From positions 1,984,001 through 2,048,000 of the forward strand of contig JAMXDE010000011.1 of the NCBI GenBank assembly GCA_026770025.1: a stretch of DNA of 64,000 bases. The letters are read 5' to 3'. The position numbers and the translations under genes were made by a program. Positions 1 to 11,100 of this stretch are shown here, in pieces. This stretch comes from Craspedostauros australis (lineage: Eukaryota > Bacillariophyta > Bacillariophyceae > Mastogloiales > Achnanthaceae). The notes beneath the pieces are model-generated. The model did no database searches. It was not told the DNA's origin and saw nothing but the letters and a program-made list of their open reading frames with translations. The first letter of the stretch is position 1, and each line of letters begins with the position of its first letter.

Positions 1-192
1 GAAGGCCGCAAGGTGCAGTCGTTCGGTCATCCAGGCTTGGGTGGAAGCCTGGTGATCTGCATCCCCGATGTGAAGCTGACGGTCGCCCTGACGATCAACC
101 AGCTGTCGTACAACTCCATGGTCCGCAAGCGCGTCCTGAAGATCGTGTTTGATGAGTTCGAGTTGAAGCCTCCAGCCAGTGTTCTCCGATAG
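1..192 (+). CDS. 3' end of a serine beta-lactamase-like protein (class C/LACTB type)
   Basis: Only the last 63 codons are in the window, and the reading is open from base 1 to a TAG. The visible part has FGHPGLGGS (residues 8-16). This matches the H-x-G turn followed by a Gly-rich strand that forms the third active-site motif of class C beta-lactamase, LACTB and esterase EstB-type serine hydrolases. It is followed by a typical final beta-strand and C-terminal helix (around VALTINQLS and then VRKRVLKIVFDEF). The catalytic SxxK and YxN motifs would lie upstream. In diatoms and other algae such domains are sometimes fused behind an ABC1/aarF kinase, which cannot be tested here. The substrate is unknown. 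Confidence 0.6.
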   Translation, partial: EGRKVQSFGHPGLGGSLVICIPDVKLTVALTINQLSYNSMVRKRVLKIVFDEFELKPPASVLR

Positions 193-749
193 ATGGATGG
201 ATGGATACGTATACTCTATGTACGTATACCATATCTGCATCTATTGAGCGGTACATACATACATGCATACTCGTACACACGATACGGGTAGTTTGTATGC
301 ACGTATGTACCATGCACTTAACGAGAGATGGAAACCAACCACGACGACGATGACGACAGTAATCACCGCTACCTTAGACATAACAGTATAATGCTGTAAC
401 ACAATAACACAATACTTATTTAGCTGAACATTTCATTCGCACTGATGCTGATCGGCACACTTGGCCGTCGATGACGAGTGCAGTCGAGAGCACTAGTAGA
501 CATCCTCCGTGTAGTAGACTGCTTGCGATCTGGAGACAAGGGGGAATTCGACATCACGTAAAATACATTTAATGTCGTAAAATTATATTTCACACGTAAA
601 CCCCGAAATCTTACTTCTTCGCGCTTGGCGACCACAAAGCAAACACGCAACGTTTGGTTTGCCCATTTCCATTGCTGGTGTTGTTGCGACGTGCTCTATC
701 CCCTCCGACCCATCATACTCCTGTACACCGCAGACGGTCGACATTCGTC
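193..749. other. intergenic, no gene seen
   Basis: This is the 3' flank of the beta-lactamase-like gene followed by the promoter and 5' UTR of the galectin-RRM gene. It opens with a short GATG run and an AT-rich tract rich in TACGTAT/TACATAC. Small frames on the minus strand have no recognisable domain. Confidence 0.5.
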
Positions 750-3060
750 ATGAGTCTCCCACCCACCGTGAAGAAGCTGTCCGCTGCTGATCAGGAGCGG
801 TTCAATTTGATCTCAGTTCCAGAAGGCTTCGAGCCAACGAAGGAAGAGCAGAATCTTTTGGGCATGTACGAGACCATCAAGAGGTAAGTGATTGCAAGGG
901 TGTTCGTTTGATCTTGCTGCTTCAAGGCGTTGTCCAGTGATGATGGTGTTATCATGCATTCGTCTGAAGCTGTGAATCGCCATGCAAACCCCCGTCATGG
1001 ATGCTGCTTGCCGGAACAAGTGGACTCATCAGTACCGTGCTTGCAATGTCACCCTCGAAACACGTTGATGCACGTACCAACATGGTGTCAATTATCTCAC
1101 AACGTGGACCTCCCTTTCCTCACGGCCATGGCTACGACCACCACGGCTACGACAAGAACAACAGATACGAACGAGAAAACGCGAGACTGAGAGAACAGAG
1201 GGCGAGAGAGAAACTGGCGGAACGCGAGGCAGAGTTCAAGCAAAAGACGGCCCCGAAGCGCAAGCGCAACAGAGCGAAGGCAGCAGCTGGCGTCGATGGT
1301 GCCGATGGCAGCGATTCCGATGACCTGGGAGATGATAGCGATGATATGGACGACAACGAAGACGAAGACGACATCGCCCGTCGCCGTGCCGCCAAACTCG
1401 AGGCGTTGCGCGATGAGGTCGACGAGGCACGCATGCAATCGGCCGAAACGAAGGTCCGCAACGAGGAGACGTTGCGTGAGAAGTTCCTCGAATCGAATGC
1501 GGATGGTGTGGATCTGGCACCGCTGCTGAAGAGGAAGAAGGTCAGCAACGAGGCTACAGGACAGTCGTTGCTCACCACGATGATGAAGGCCAAGACGCCG
1601 CCACACGACTTTTCGGAAACCTTGGGGATCAAACAGTACAAAGGCAAGGTTCTGTTTCCTGCCTCCAAGGAGGAAACATCTTGGGTGCCACCGAGCGTCG
1701 CCGACAATCCCAACGATGGTGCATTCCTGGTGGAGCTTCCAGACTTTCAGATTTCAAAGGCCCAGAGCGGAATTGGCAACAACACGATCGCGATCAAGTT
1801 TTCCGCTCCGTCAGATTCCAAACGATTCAGGTTCGTTCAAATCGAGATGTTCGATGGATTTATTCTTCTTTTGGTACTGCTGGCATCAGCTTCGTATGAT
1901 GATGGACAATGCTCTCGTCTTCATTGCTTTCATTCTATCCCGTCATATCTCGCGTTCATATCTCACATTCTTATCTCACGATCATATTTCGGTTTCTTCC
2001 CCCATGTTCAACTAATCACGTCTGGATGCACAGCATCAACATCTCGGGACCAGGCCACAACGAGTTCGACAGCGTGCTTTGCCATTTCAACCCTCGTCAG
2101 TTCGAACGCGGTGGTCAGCTCGTGATCAACGACAAACAGGAAGGCACTTGGGGTCAGGCGATCAATCTTCCTCTGTCGCAGGTGCCCCTCATCTTTGGTC
2201 AAACGGCCGTGTCGCTCATCGTCCAAATCAACGGAGAGGGGTTCGATATCTTCATCGAAGGCAAGCATTGCGCGAGGTTGGAACATCGCAAGGAACTGCC
2301 CTCAAAACCATGCTCGTTGTATCTGCAATTCCCAAGCTGCGATGACTATCAGAGTAAGTTTGCAGAGTTGCGTTCGTGCATATTTGTGCGTGGATGCGAG
2401 TATGAACACTTACGGAAGGTTGCTGCCAATCTGCAATTGCAATGAAGTCTCTTCTGTGGCTGTGCTTCGTGTGGTACATTGATGTTGGAATCAGAACAAA
2501 TCGAAGGAAAACTTCAGCTGATAGACACATGGCTGTGCCATTTGGAGATCTCACCTTTCATGCTTGACCTTTTCCGACGCACGCATGAATTCACTTGCGC
2601 ACCCACAATATCCCTCGCTCCATCGACCACGTTATCAGAACCCGAGAATTGGTTGGTGTACAAGACATGGTGGGGCAACCGCGAGATCATGCACGGCAAG
2701 GACCTCAGCAGCATCGCCGGTGTCAATGCCCACAACGCCGACCATCCACGCAAGCTCTTCATCTCCAACCTCTCCAAAATCTCGAAGGACAGAGACGTGG
2801 ACATCCGGCGTGCAGAACTGGAGCGTGCCTTCCGCAAATACGGAGGTGCTCGCGGTGTAACGTGTATCATCCCGAAGCATTCCACATTTGCCTTCGTGGA
2901 GATGGAGTCGGAGCGCATGGCTGACAGGGCCTTGCTGGAGATGGGAAGCAAGTTCAAGATGAACAGAGCCAGATGGTCACGACATGAAGCGTTGCAGGAG
3001 AAACGAGCCAAGGCAGAAGCGGAAAAGAAGGGCCTCGTGAAGGAGTCATCTGCTTGGTAG
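750..3060 (+). CDS. galectin-domain plus RRM fusion protein, 513 aa, four exons
   Basis: Predicted exons are 750-883, 1165-1830, 2034-2353 and 2639-3060. Every junction keeps frame and uses GT-AG, with donors GTAAGTG, GTTCGTT and GTAAGTT. The start ATG at 750 opens a Lys/Glu-rich protein. Residues about 45-150 form a charged, coiled-coil-like stretch with a basic patch (KRKRNRAK) and an Asp/Glu run, suggesting a nuclear protein. Residues about 235-375 read as a galectin carbohydrate-recognition fold: HFNPR, then VIN, then TWG, and later a VNGKH-like strand (IEGKHCARLEHR). Residues about 412-490 are an RRM-like domain (RKLFISNL as RNP2-like, FAFVEME as RNP1-like). The galectin signature is split by the second intron, so the splice model matters. 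Whether it binds sugar, RNA or both is not shown. I know of no named gene with this pairing. Confidence 0.75.
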
Positions 3061-3259
3061 TTACGAGTAGCAAAGCCCCTATACAGCCATGATTGCGTGA
3101 ATGGAGCACAGCGGAGATACTAGTATCATTCGAAATCATGGTGAACGCGTGCAGTAATTTGTTGCGTTCCGTTTCCATTATTATGCTCCCAACTATTGTA
3201 TCAGAGTAGGATGGAGTCAGATTCATTTTGCATGCTGAAAGCGGCAACAGCACCGCACT

Positions 3260-5984
3260 CTAAATGTCCTGGTAAAGGAATATTTTGCCATCTGCGCCGC
3301 CGCTGAACAGCCATGGTTGGCGTGGGTGGAACGTCACAGCGAGGACACCGAACTTGCGTCGTTGGGTGTGACCACGCAAAATCTTGACAGGGACGATAAG
3401 TGGATTACGCAACAGATCGCTGTAAACCATGGAATGGAAAACATGGATGGTACCGTCGTCGGATGCGCTGGCCATGAGAGGGTACTTGGGATGGAATCGG
3501 CCACCTCTCACGGCTCGTTCGTGGTATTTGAGTGTTTTGTACGGCGTGTTGGACAGATCCAAATCAAACCAGATGACGCGCTTGTCGAGACTGCCGATGA
3601 TGACATGATCGCCGCTGGGGTGGATGTCCAGGGAAGAGATCCAGCGACATCCAGATATCAGTCCTGTGTATTTGCATGTGCGAGTGTATGTAGCGTTGCC
3701 ATTGTTGCAATTGCATCGGAAGCAATATCACATAGAAGTGAGATGGTGAGGAGATGAACCCGCGTGTGATAGTGCGTGCTGCTCTCCAACCAACATGACA
3801 AAGGAAAACCCAAGACAAAAACAGAGCAAGACACTTGAGCTCAACAAATCGCACAAATCACGCAAGTCACTTACGTTTGACCATCATCTGTTTCACAAGA
3901 TTGTAGATGCGGACGTGCTTCTGGCTGGCGACGAACAGGAATGGCTTATTGGGATGGAAGCACGCCAGCTGGACCTCGCCCTTGGCCTTGCTGAAAGGCT
4001 GTTGCGAGTTGCCCTTGCTGAGCTGGTGTACCAGAACGGAGGAAGCGCCGGCCTTTGGACAGACGGTGACGAAATAGTCACCCTTGCTGTGCCAGCGAAC
4101 GCTGGCCATTTCGAACTTCGTGACGAGAACAGCGACTGGACCGGATGTGGAAGCGTATGCGCTCATGGGATTCTTGTCACCGCCCAATGGATGCCATGTC
4201 ACTGCCTTGGATGCCTTCGCGTTCTTCACTGCGCCGCCCTTCTTCGCAGCTGCGAGCAATGCGTCGGTGAGCTCGACATCGCCAAGACCCTCCGTTCCTG
4301 TCGCGATGATGATGGCGCATTTGCCAAGAGAGACGAGGACGCAGTGAAGGGAGCTGTTCGTATTCCATTCGACCGCCACGACGGGCTTGATCTTGTCACC
4401 CGTATCAGAATCGTCGCTCGCGAGTGTGGTATGCGAAGACGGATCGACAGCGCGCGAAATGGCATGAGCGTTCCAGCTGCGAAGCAGGCGGCTCGTGGAA
4501 ACCTCCCAAAGACGAACGTATCCGTCGCTGGCTCCGCTGACCATGTACTGACCGTCGGGGCTGCAGGTGACGCAACGGATGATCGGCGGCTCTTCGTCGT
4601 CCGCGTACGGGGTCTTGTACTCGATGCACCTGGACGTTGGGAACGGTCGCAAGTCGCTCGCCCTGGGAAGCTTTGGCACCAGGCTCTCAGGATCGATGTT
4701 GAGCTTTCGTTTCATCACACGAGGGCAGAGGTACAGATCGAGGCACCTTTCAAACACCTCTCGCACCGAATGCTCGTAGGCGCCGACGGAACGCAAGTTG
4801 GGGTGCTTCTTGGGAATGAGGAGACCATGTGGCCTTTCGCTGGCATCGAGCTGCTCCCATTCCTTCTTTTCCTCTTCCGTCGGGAGGTATTCGTCCGGCG
4901 GGACGTAGCTCTCGGCATGTCCTGGAGGTGGCGGCTTGGGCGCCGCGATGTACTGAGGTCCCTTTCTCAGGTTGAGCTCGTCCTCTTCGGCGCCAGTCCA
5001 GATCATGAACGGCTTGTCGTTGTCGGCCTTCTTCCTCTTGCTGAGGTCGTTCATATCCCGAATGTTTCCCTTCAGGTAGTCCATGTTGATCTTGCCCTTG
5101 CGGAGCTTGGCGAGGAGGCTCTTGACCTGCAGATCCTCCCACTTGCTCGGCTTGAATCGTGACTTGGGTTCCGTGCGGTTGGAGTTGAGACCGGAAATCT
5201 GGCGATCCACTCCGCTGTAGTAGTCGATGTAGTCCGGGTTGGCTTCGAACTCCGGATGCGCGAAGGCGCCGCCCTGAACACGACGGATGATCTCCAGCTG
5301 ACGCGCCGACAGCTCAACGTTCTTGTCGTTGAGGGCATCATGCACAACGAACTTGCCATTTTCCCGGTTGTCGGCAGAGGCGATGGCAGCGTCGATCTTG
5401 TCGGTGCCGTCCGCGGATACAGACTTCATGACCTTGTTGCCATGCGCGTTGTATCCCTGATGGTCGTACTCATCGTACCAATGCAACGGGACGCGGCCGA
5501 TTCGGTTGCCTTCGCCCTCGGCATCTTCGTCATCGGACGACAGATCATCCGTGTGCAGCACCAGCGCATTCCCTGACTTGCCGTCATTGGTTGGCACCGC
5601 TTGCGCGGTCCCTTCATCAGAGCTCTTGCCATCACCAGTCACCTGCCGCTTCTTGGTCGTCGACCGCTTCCGGCGTGTGCGCTCGTAGGACTTCTCAAGG
5701 TCACGAACCTGCTCGATCTCGCCGTCGGAGTCTTCCTCCTCGTGTTCCTGCTTCTCGAGCAGCTCTTCATCTTCGTCGGATGATCCTTGATCCTCGAATC
5801 CATCCTCGGAATCCACGACGGAGACGGAGGAGCCATCGAAGCCGTCCTCGCTGTCGTAAACGCTGTTCTCCTCATCTTCGTCTCCATCATCGCTGCCGTC
5901 TTCGCTGTCAGCGGATTCCTCGGCATCCCTTGCTTTGCCGCGCGTGCGCTCTGCGTCGTCCTCAGACACGTACTTCTTCTTCAT
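3260..5984 (-). CDS. BOP1: ribosome biogenesis protein BOP1/ERB1, 837 aa, two exons
   Basis: Predicted exons, in coding order, are 5984-3875 and 3663-3260, with a 211-bp GT-AG intron. The join restores the conserved BOP1 stretch (KRLISGCRWISSLDIHP). BOP1/ERB1 is the scaffold of the PeBoW complex with PES1/NOP7 and WDR12/YTM1. That complex acts in the nucleolus in 27S/32S pre-rRNA processing and 60S assembly. Residues 1-150 are acidic (Glu/Asp/Ser). Residues about 165-440 are the BOP1 N-terminal domain (PLHWYDEYDHQGYNAHG, YVPPDEYLPTEEE). From about 470 to the end there is a WD40 propeller ending in SGADGKIFLYQDI. Length agrees with the family (about 730-840). It converges on the galectin-RRM gene with 199 bp between stops. 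Confidence 0.95.
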
Positions 5985-6471
5985 GATGGATCACACGACA
6001 GTATGGTAAGTGATGGTATGGTGCGCGTCTGTGGATGTGGATGTGGATTTGGATGTGGATGTGGATGTGGATGTGGATGTGGATGTGGATGTGGATGTGA
6101 TGTGATGTGATGCCACCTCTCTTCAGAAAAGCACCTTGGGTTGTGATGGATTCAGATACCCTTCCGTTGGTGGCGGAGGATGTTGGTGGTTGCATTCTCT
6201 TCCATCACTTGTTGGTGAGTTGCGTTTTGCGTTTGGTTTCCGTGTTGTTTTTGGTTGGTTTTGTGAGATTGTTCCTGTCGCATGACAGACAGATGAGATG
6301 ATGGACCATTAGTCGCACGAGTCCATTTGGAGTCATGTATATGTTCTAGACACATGGAACGAAGATAGAGAAACATGGTGGTTGCAAGATGGATTCATTC
6401 AAGGGGGGACCATTAACTCTACTCTACTCCGCTTTACTCTGACAAAACTTCGGACTACCACTACATTACAA
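5985..6471. other. intergenic with GTGGAT microsatellite
   Basis: This is the 5' flank of BOP1 and the 3' flank of the next minus-strand gene. It holds the hexamer array at 6031-6098 and no supported gene. Confidence 0.6.
6031..6098. repeat. GTGGAT hexanucleotide microsatellite
   Basis: About eleven near-perfect units of GTGGAT with one GTGGATTT variant, trailing into three GTGAT units up to about 6111. It lies about 50-110 bp upstream of the BOP1 start codon, so it falls in the promoter or 5' UTR. Confidence 0.9.
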
Positions 6472-7275
6472 TTAGAACATCATCTTTCGAAACGTACCGC
6501 CACCGAGAGAGATCCTAGAGAAGGCGTTCATCCAAGAGGAGTGAGATGTCGTTTGCGTCTGAAGTCTCTGCTGCGGCAGTTTCAGATGGGTGCTCTCACT
6601 GCCGTCGTCCCAGCTGCGTTTGTTCTTGGCGATGCGAGCCAACCTCTCATCCTCCATTTCCTTGCGCAACCGATTGTACACCACCTCGCAGAGCTGGGCA
6701 CGCGACGTGCGGCGCCTGCGCTCGCGTTCCTTAGCAACGCGCGAGGTTCGCTCCAAAATCTGGTACACTGACAAACCGACATCCTCCTGCAGGATGCGAA
6801 ATCGTCGTTGCGCAGGGATTCGGAGCTCTCTGCGCGATCTCCTGCGTTGGGTGCATCTTATGCTTTCGTAATTGGTGATGCGATGGCATTGCTTCGCGCC
6901 AACGGCGTGCATCGTCATGGACAACGGGCACCCGTCCGTGACGGATGGATTGTCGCCGATGGCGTACGCAAATTCATGGATCTCGACGTTGCCGAACCAT
7001 ACCTTCGTGTCGCGATGTCGGTACTCCACGTCGAAGCTCAGTTCATCCAGAAGCTGGGGTAGCATGCAGAGATGCTGCGCGCGCCTTGATGGGAACGGTG
7101 CGGTCGTATTCGTGTCGGTGGTGCTGATCATGTTGTTGCCAATGCTTCCATCACTGCTATCGCGATGTGGCATCATTTTGGTCGCCTCATCTCTGTCGAG
7201 TTCATTCCGTGCTGTTTGAGGAGTGAGTTCCATGGTTTGTGATTGCACGGTGATCTGGCCTACTTGTGCTAGCAT
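6472..7275 (-). CDS. stramenopile-type conserved protein with IGDNPSV motif, 267 aa
   Basis: The core at residues 92-118 reads VWFGNVEIHEF, then IGDNPSVTDG, then CPLSM. A basic segment follows with an RxRRRRE-type run (residues 144-150) and a run of five Arg near residue 187. Many diatom and oomycete proteins share this order: a V-x-F-x-x-V-x-I-x-E-[FY] strand, a [LI]GDNP[SG]-x-x-x-G turn, then a basic helix. They have no agreed function that I know. I start at the ATG at 7275 (MLAQVGQ). The frame stays open to 7779, but that extension is low in complexity and rich in Ser, Arg and Gln-Ser repeats. No signal peptide or membrane segment is seen. A light-, cell-cycle- or wall-related role cannot be inferred from sequence alone. 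Confidence 0.7.
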   Translation of the reverse strand: MLAQVGQITVQSQTMELTPQTARNELDRDEATKMMPHRDSSDGSIGNNMISTTDTNTTAPFPSRRAQHLCMLPQLLDELSFDVEYRHRDTKVWFGNVEIHEFAYAIGDNPSVTDGCPLSMTMHAVGAKQCHRITNYESIRCTQRRRSRRELRIPAQRRFRILQEDVGLSVYQILERTSRVAKERERRRRTSRAQLCEVVYNRLRKEMEDERLARIAKNKRSWDDGSESTHLKLPQQRLQTQTTSHSSWMNAFSRISLGGGTFRKMMF

Positions 7276-8182
7276 GGTGATGGCAATGGTGTGGTACGAG
7301 TGAGCTCTTGCTCTACTTGATTGTTCGATTGATTGCTTGATTGATTGCTTGATCGTTTCCTTCTGATTGATAGTCGATTGGCCGATTCTCTGCCTTTCGT
7401 GTCCACGCAACCAAATGATGCGTACATCCAATTTGTGCGTATCAATTGACAAGTGCGTGTGACGCTGTTTCGTTGCTGCCGAAATACGTATCAGTACCGA
7501 AATGGTTCGTCGGAGTTCATCGTCCACAGAACGAACTACGGGCGGGTATCCACACAACGATGATGATGGCGCTGTGACACTCGTACAACTACCATGTTCG
7601 TCACATCGATGACTTCCCTTTCGTTGTCCACGACCACGAAGCACGCAAAGGCACCAACGAGAAAAGCACGGTGTCAAAACTCTCTCATCGTTTTGGCCAT
7701 CAACGAAGACACCACAAACCAGCCAACAAGTCGAAGCGTTGATGACGATGGCCAACGTATGACCACGTCGGCGCGACAAAGTGTCAAGAAAATAACGGTC
7801 GGCATCTCAGAAGATTCCTTCTTTTGTTGGTGTCAGCAAACGCAAAAACGCTTCTGTTTTGTGGCGAGTTGGTGTCATCAAAGTCATTTGCATCAAGTAC
7901 TAACATAGCCCTGGACATTGAATCAAAATTGAACTTAGTTCCTCACATCTCCAACTCGACTACCGCGCGGGATGCCACAATTACAGGTTGCACTCCTTGT
8001 GAGTGTTTGTTCAAATGGCTCTTGGATATAATATATTACGAGCTACACATGCTGCAAACACAAGTACGAGAACTAGCACAAGTGCTCACAAGCATCATAG
8101 AATACAAGCGTCGTTTGCACAGTTGCTCCAGAGAAAAGATCCCCATGAGTAGCTCTAAACTACATATGTGTGCTCGTGCCAC
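7276..8182. other. intergenic, no gene seen
   Basis: This is the upstream flank of the 267-residue protein and the 3' flank of GCP2. It has a short imperfect TTGATTGC repeat near 7318-7365. Frames on both strands are short and lack any recognisable domain. The frame open at 7824-8249 overlaps the GCP2 end and looks like chance. Confidence 0.5.
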
Positions 8183-11100
8183 CTATCTCATTCGAGCTGC
8201 TGTCGGTGTTGATCTCGCAGCGATAGAGGCCGCGACGAAGCCATTGTAATCCAATCGCACTCCCAGATTGGCCATCACTCCCGTGGCTGTGTGCGAATTC
8301 AAGTGCGTCATGAAGTCCGCCAGATCTGTGGTGAACACCTCGCCGAATTGATGGATCATTTGCTGGTAGGCTGGGCTCGATACTTCCCTGTCGACTCTGT
8401 AGCTTTGACGCAGCGTCAACGAGACGGTCTCTTCTCGCAACCGGGTGAGGCTCTGGTGCAACGAACGCTTGTCTTTGGAAACGACGCCGACGTTCAGATT
8501 CGCCTGAACTGCGGTCTGTCGCTCCGCTGCCAAGTCCATGTTTTCCTCCACCTGTCATGATTATTGCCGAGAGGAATGAGAGTATGAGAGAAAAGTTCTG
8601 GGTGAGTGACAGTTCGTCGTCCAATCCGTCACCATCAAATCCATAGCAACCAAAGCATATCCACACCCAAACATACACTCAACCATACACCCACATGCCA
8701 CGGCAAGCAATCCCACGCTGCACTTACTATGCCGGTTGTTTTCATGAACTGTGTGATTTGCTCAGCAAAAAGTGCGCACGTTTTCAGCAACTTCATCAGG
8801 CTCGCCAGGAGGTGAGTGCTCGTCAGTAACGATGCATCGATGGTGCGTTGCAAGAATTCGTCGTGAATTCGCAGAATGTCGTCGACGGTATGATCCGACG
8901 AGACCGTGCCGTTGGCGGTGACCTTCGAGGTGCCCAGCAGCGCGCTTTGCATCTCGATCCAATGGGACTCCACGACATCGAAGGACAAGTAACACGAGAG
9001 GTTCTGCAGGCAGTGTGCCATGCGCTGCCGCAGCAGGTACGTCGGGCCCAAGGCACCTCTCAGTGAAAAGTCGATCCGTTTCAATGACTGCAGATCGTCC
9101 CACACGCTCGCGAGTCGATTCTCCACGTGCTTCACGAGAAAGATCTGTCGGAAGAGAGTCTGATATTGCTGCATGGATTGGCGGGAGAGCAGCAGCGACA
9201 GCGGGAACGGTATCCTTGCGAAATCGATCGTCAACGATTCCACGCCCGTCAACGGCCAAGGTAGCTGCGCGGCTTGATCGCTCTCATTGGTCTCCTGCCG
9301 TGCAATTTGATCCAGCAGACTCTCGTTGGCGAAACGGCAACGCAAGGACATGGGAAGCTGCTGGCACAAGCGTCGTTGCTGATCTTGTCCGAAGTACGAA
9401 GGCAGGTCGTCGGGAACACCCTGCGGGAGCTCGGCTTGCTGGATGGCCGTTCGCAGGTACTGTTGCACCCGTCCCGTCGCCACTTGCGTTGTGTCCTTGA
9501 TCAATTCTCCGGTCGCCGACTCCAAAAAGTTGGTCAAGAACTCTCCTTGGTCCAGCAGGAAGAACCGTTTCACGATGAGTAGCGACTCTGTGACATTGAA
9601 TTTGTCGAACAGCAGCTGCATAAGCTCCCGCGATGCTGTTTGGTACATACGATCAATGTGCGAGGAGATCGCGGAATGGTCCGACTGGTTGAGGAGCGGT
9701 GGCATGCTGGACAGAGCCGCCGGCGCGGTGCTGGAACCATGGATGCGACACACTCGGATGGCCGTCCAGTACTTGCCGGATGTCAAGATTCTGTGCTTCA
9801 ATGCATCGGTCGTCACCACTCGCTGCAGCACATGCTCTTCGTTGATTCCAAACAGGCCGGCCCATTCGTCGCCGTTCAATGCGACTGACTCCGACTCGTT
9901 CCTTGGAATGCCAGAAAGAGAGCCGCTGGCTGTTGCAGCAAGGCCACTGGCGTTGCCATTGTTGCCAATGCTATTGTTGCCGCTGCCGTTGCTATCGCCT
10001 GGAGAAATCATAAACTCGGAGTATGGATCACGCAGGACACCCTTCTGTACCCACGACGCCATCATCTCCATGTAGGGCACAGACGATCTGTCGAGGATGA
10101 TCGTGAGGACTCGATCGGCCACAACATCACCGAGATAGGCTCGGGTGCCCAGGGAATGCAATGCGTTGAGGAGTGCGCCGCCCTTCTTGTCGGAGATGGC
10201 GTTGATCGCGTTTTCCAATACCGTCATCGAGTGCAATGATGGCGTGATTTGGAAGTAGAGGTTCTTCATCGTGAGCGAGTCACCGTCTCGGAATTTGCTT
10301 TCGAGATTCATGACGAACCCCGTGTACTCCTTGAGCAGCTGATCAACCGCCTCGCAGAATGCGTGCATGACCTTACCGCATTCGTAACCGGGATGGCGCT
10401 TGCCCACAAAGTTGCGCACCCGAACGAAACTTGTGGAAAGCGGCAAGATTTGTTCCACCAAATTCCGAAGGCTGACGTCAAAGATGATGCCGTAAGCGTT
10501 GAAGAGGTTGAATTCGAAGTCGGCGAGGTTGTGGTCCTTCGCTTTGACCTGCTTCATGCGAATGTGCCGTCCCTCCAATCCCAAGAAGGAACCGATAACT
10601 TCATCCAGCAGGATGTGCTCCTTCCACTCCGACGACAACGAGCCGACGCACGACTCTTGGATGCGTTCCACGTCAGCAGCAATATGCGACAGGCCCCGGT
10701 GGTGGAACAAGGTCGATTCGATCTTGGCGCTTCTCTGATTCCTCCCGGGATGCAACAGGTACGATCCAGTCAAGAACAGTCGTTCATCATGCTCCATTCC
10801 CATGATCCACGGTGGCAGCGGCGGGCAGTGGGATGAGATGATCTGGAAGGCTTCCCGTTCTGTCGGAATGACCTTGGAATGGTCCTGCAAACGATCGAGC
10901 AGCCCGCCACTGCTGGTGTCGCTGTCGCCGTGGTTCTGTTGCTGCTGGTAGGAATCCGTGAGGATGGCAAGGGCGCCTTTGCCATCAATCGACAGGATTC
11001 CACCGCAGTATCGATTCCTCATTATAATCGGCCGCCCGGAGGATACGGGAAAATTCTGCGTTGCAAATTTGGATTCTTCTTCAGGTTTCGCCATGGAGGC

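Noticed and set aside
884-1164. Alternative acceptor near 969 for the first intron of the galectin-RRM gene
   Set aside because: It keeps frame but adds a Cys/Pro/Ser-rich stretch. The acceptor at 1164 instead joins into a smooth helical sequence (TIKRYERENARL).
3795-5162. 455-codon plus-strand frame over BOP1
   Set aside because: Antisense shadow of the BOP1 gene, with no domain and Arg/Leu/Val-rich shadow composition.
7276-7779. N-terminal extension that would make the 267-residue protein 435 residues long
   Set aside because: The extension is low in complexity with Gln-Ser repeats and Arg-rich runs and no domain; a good ATG exists at 7275.
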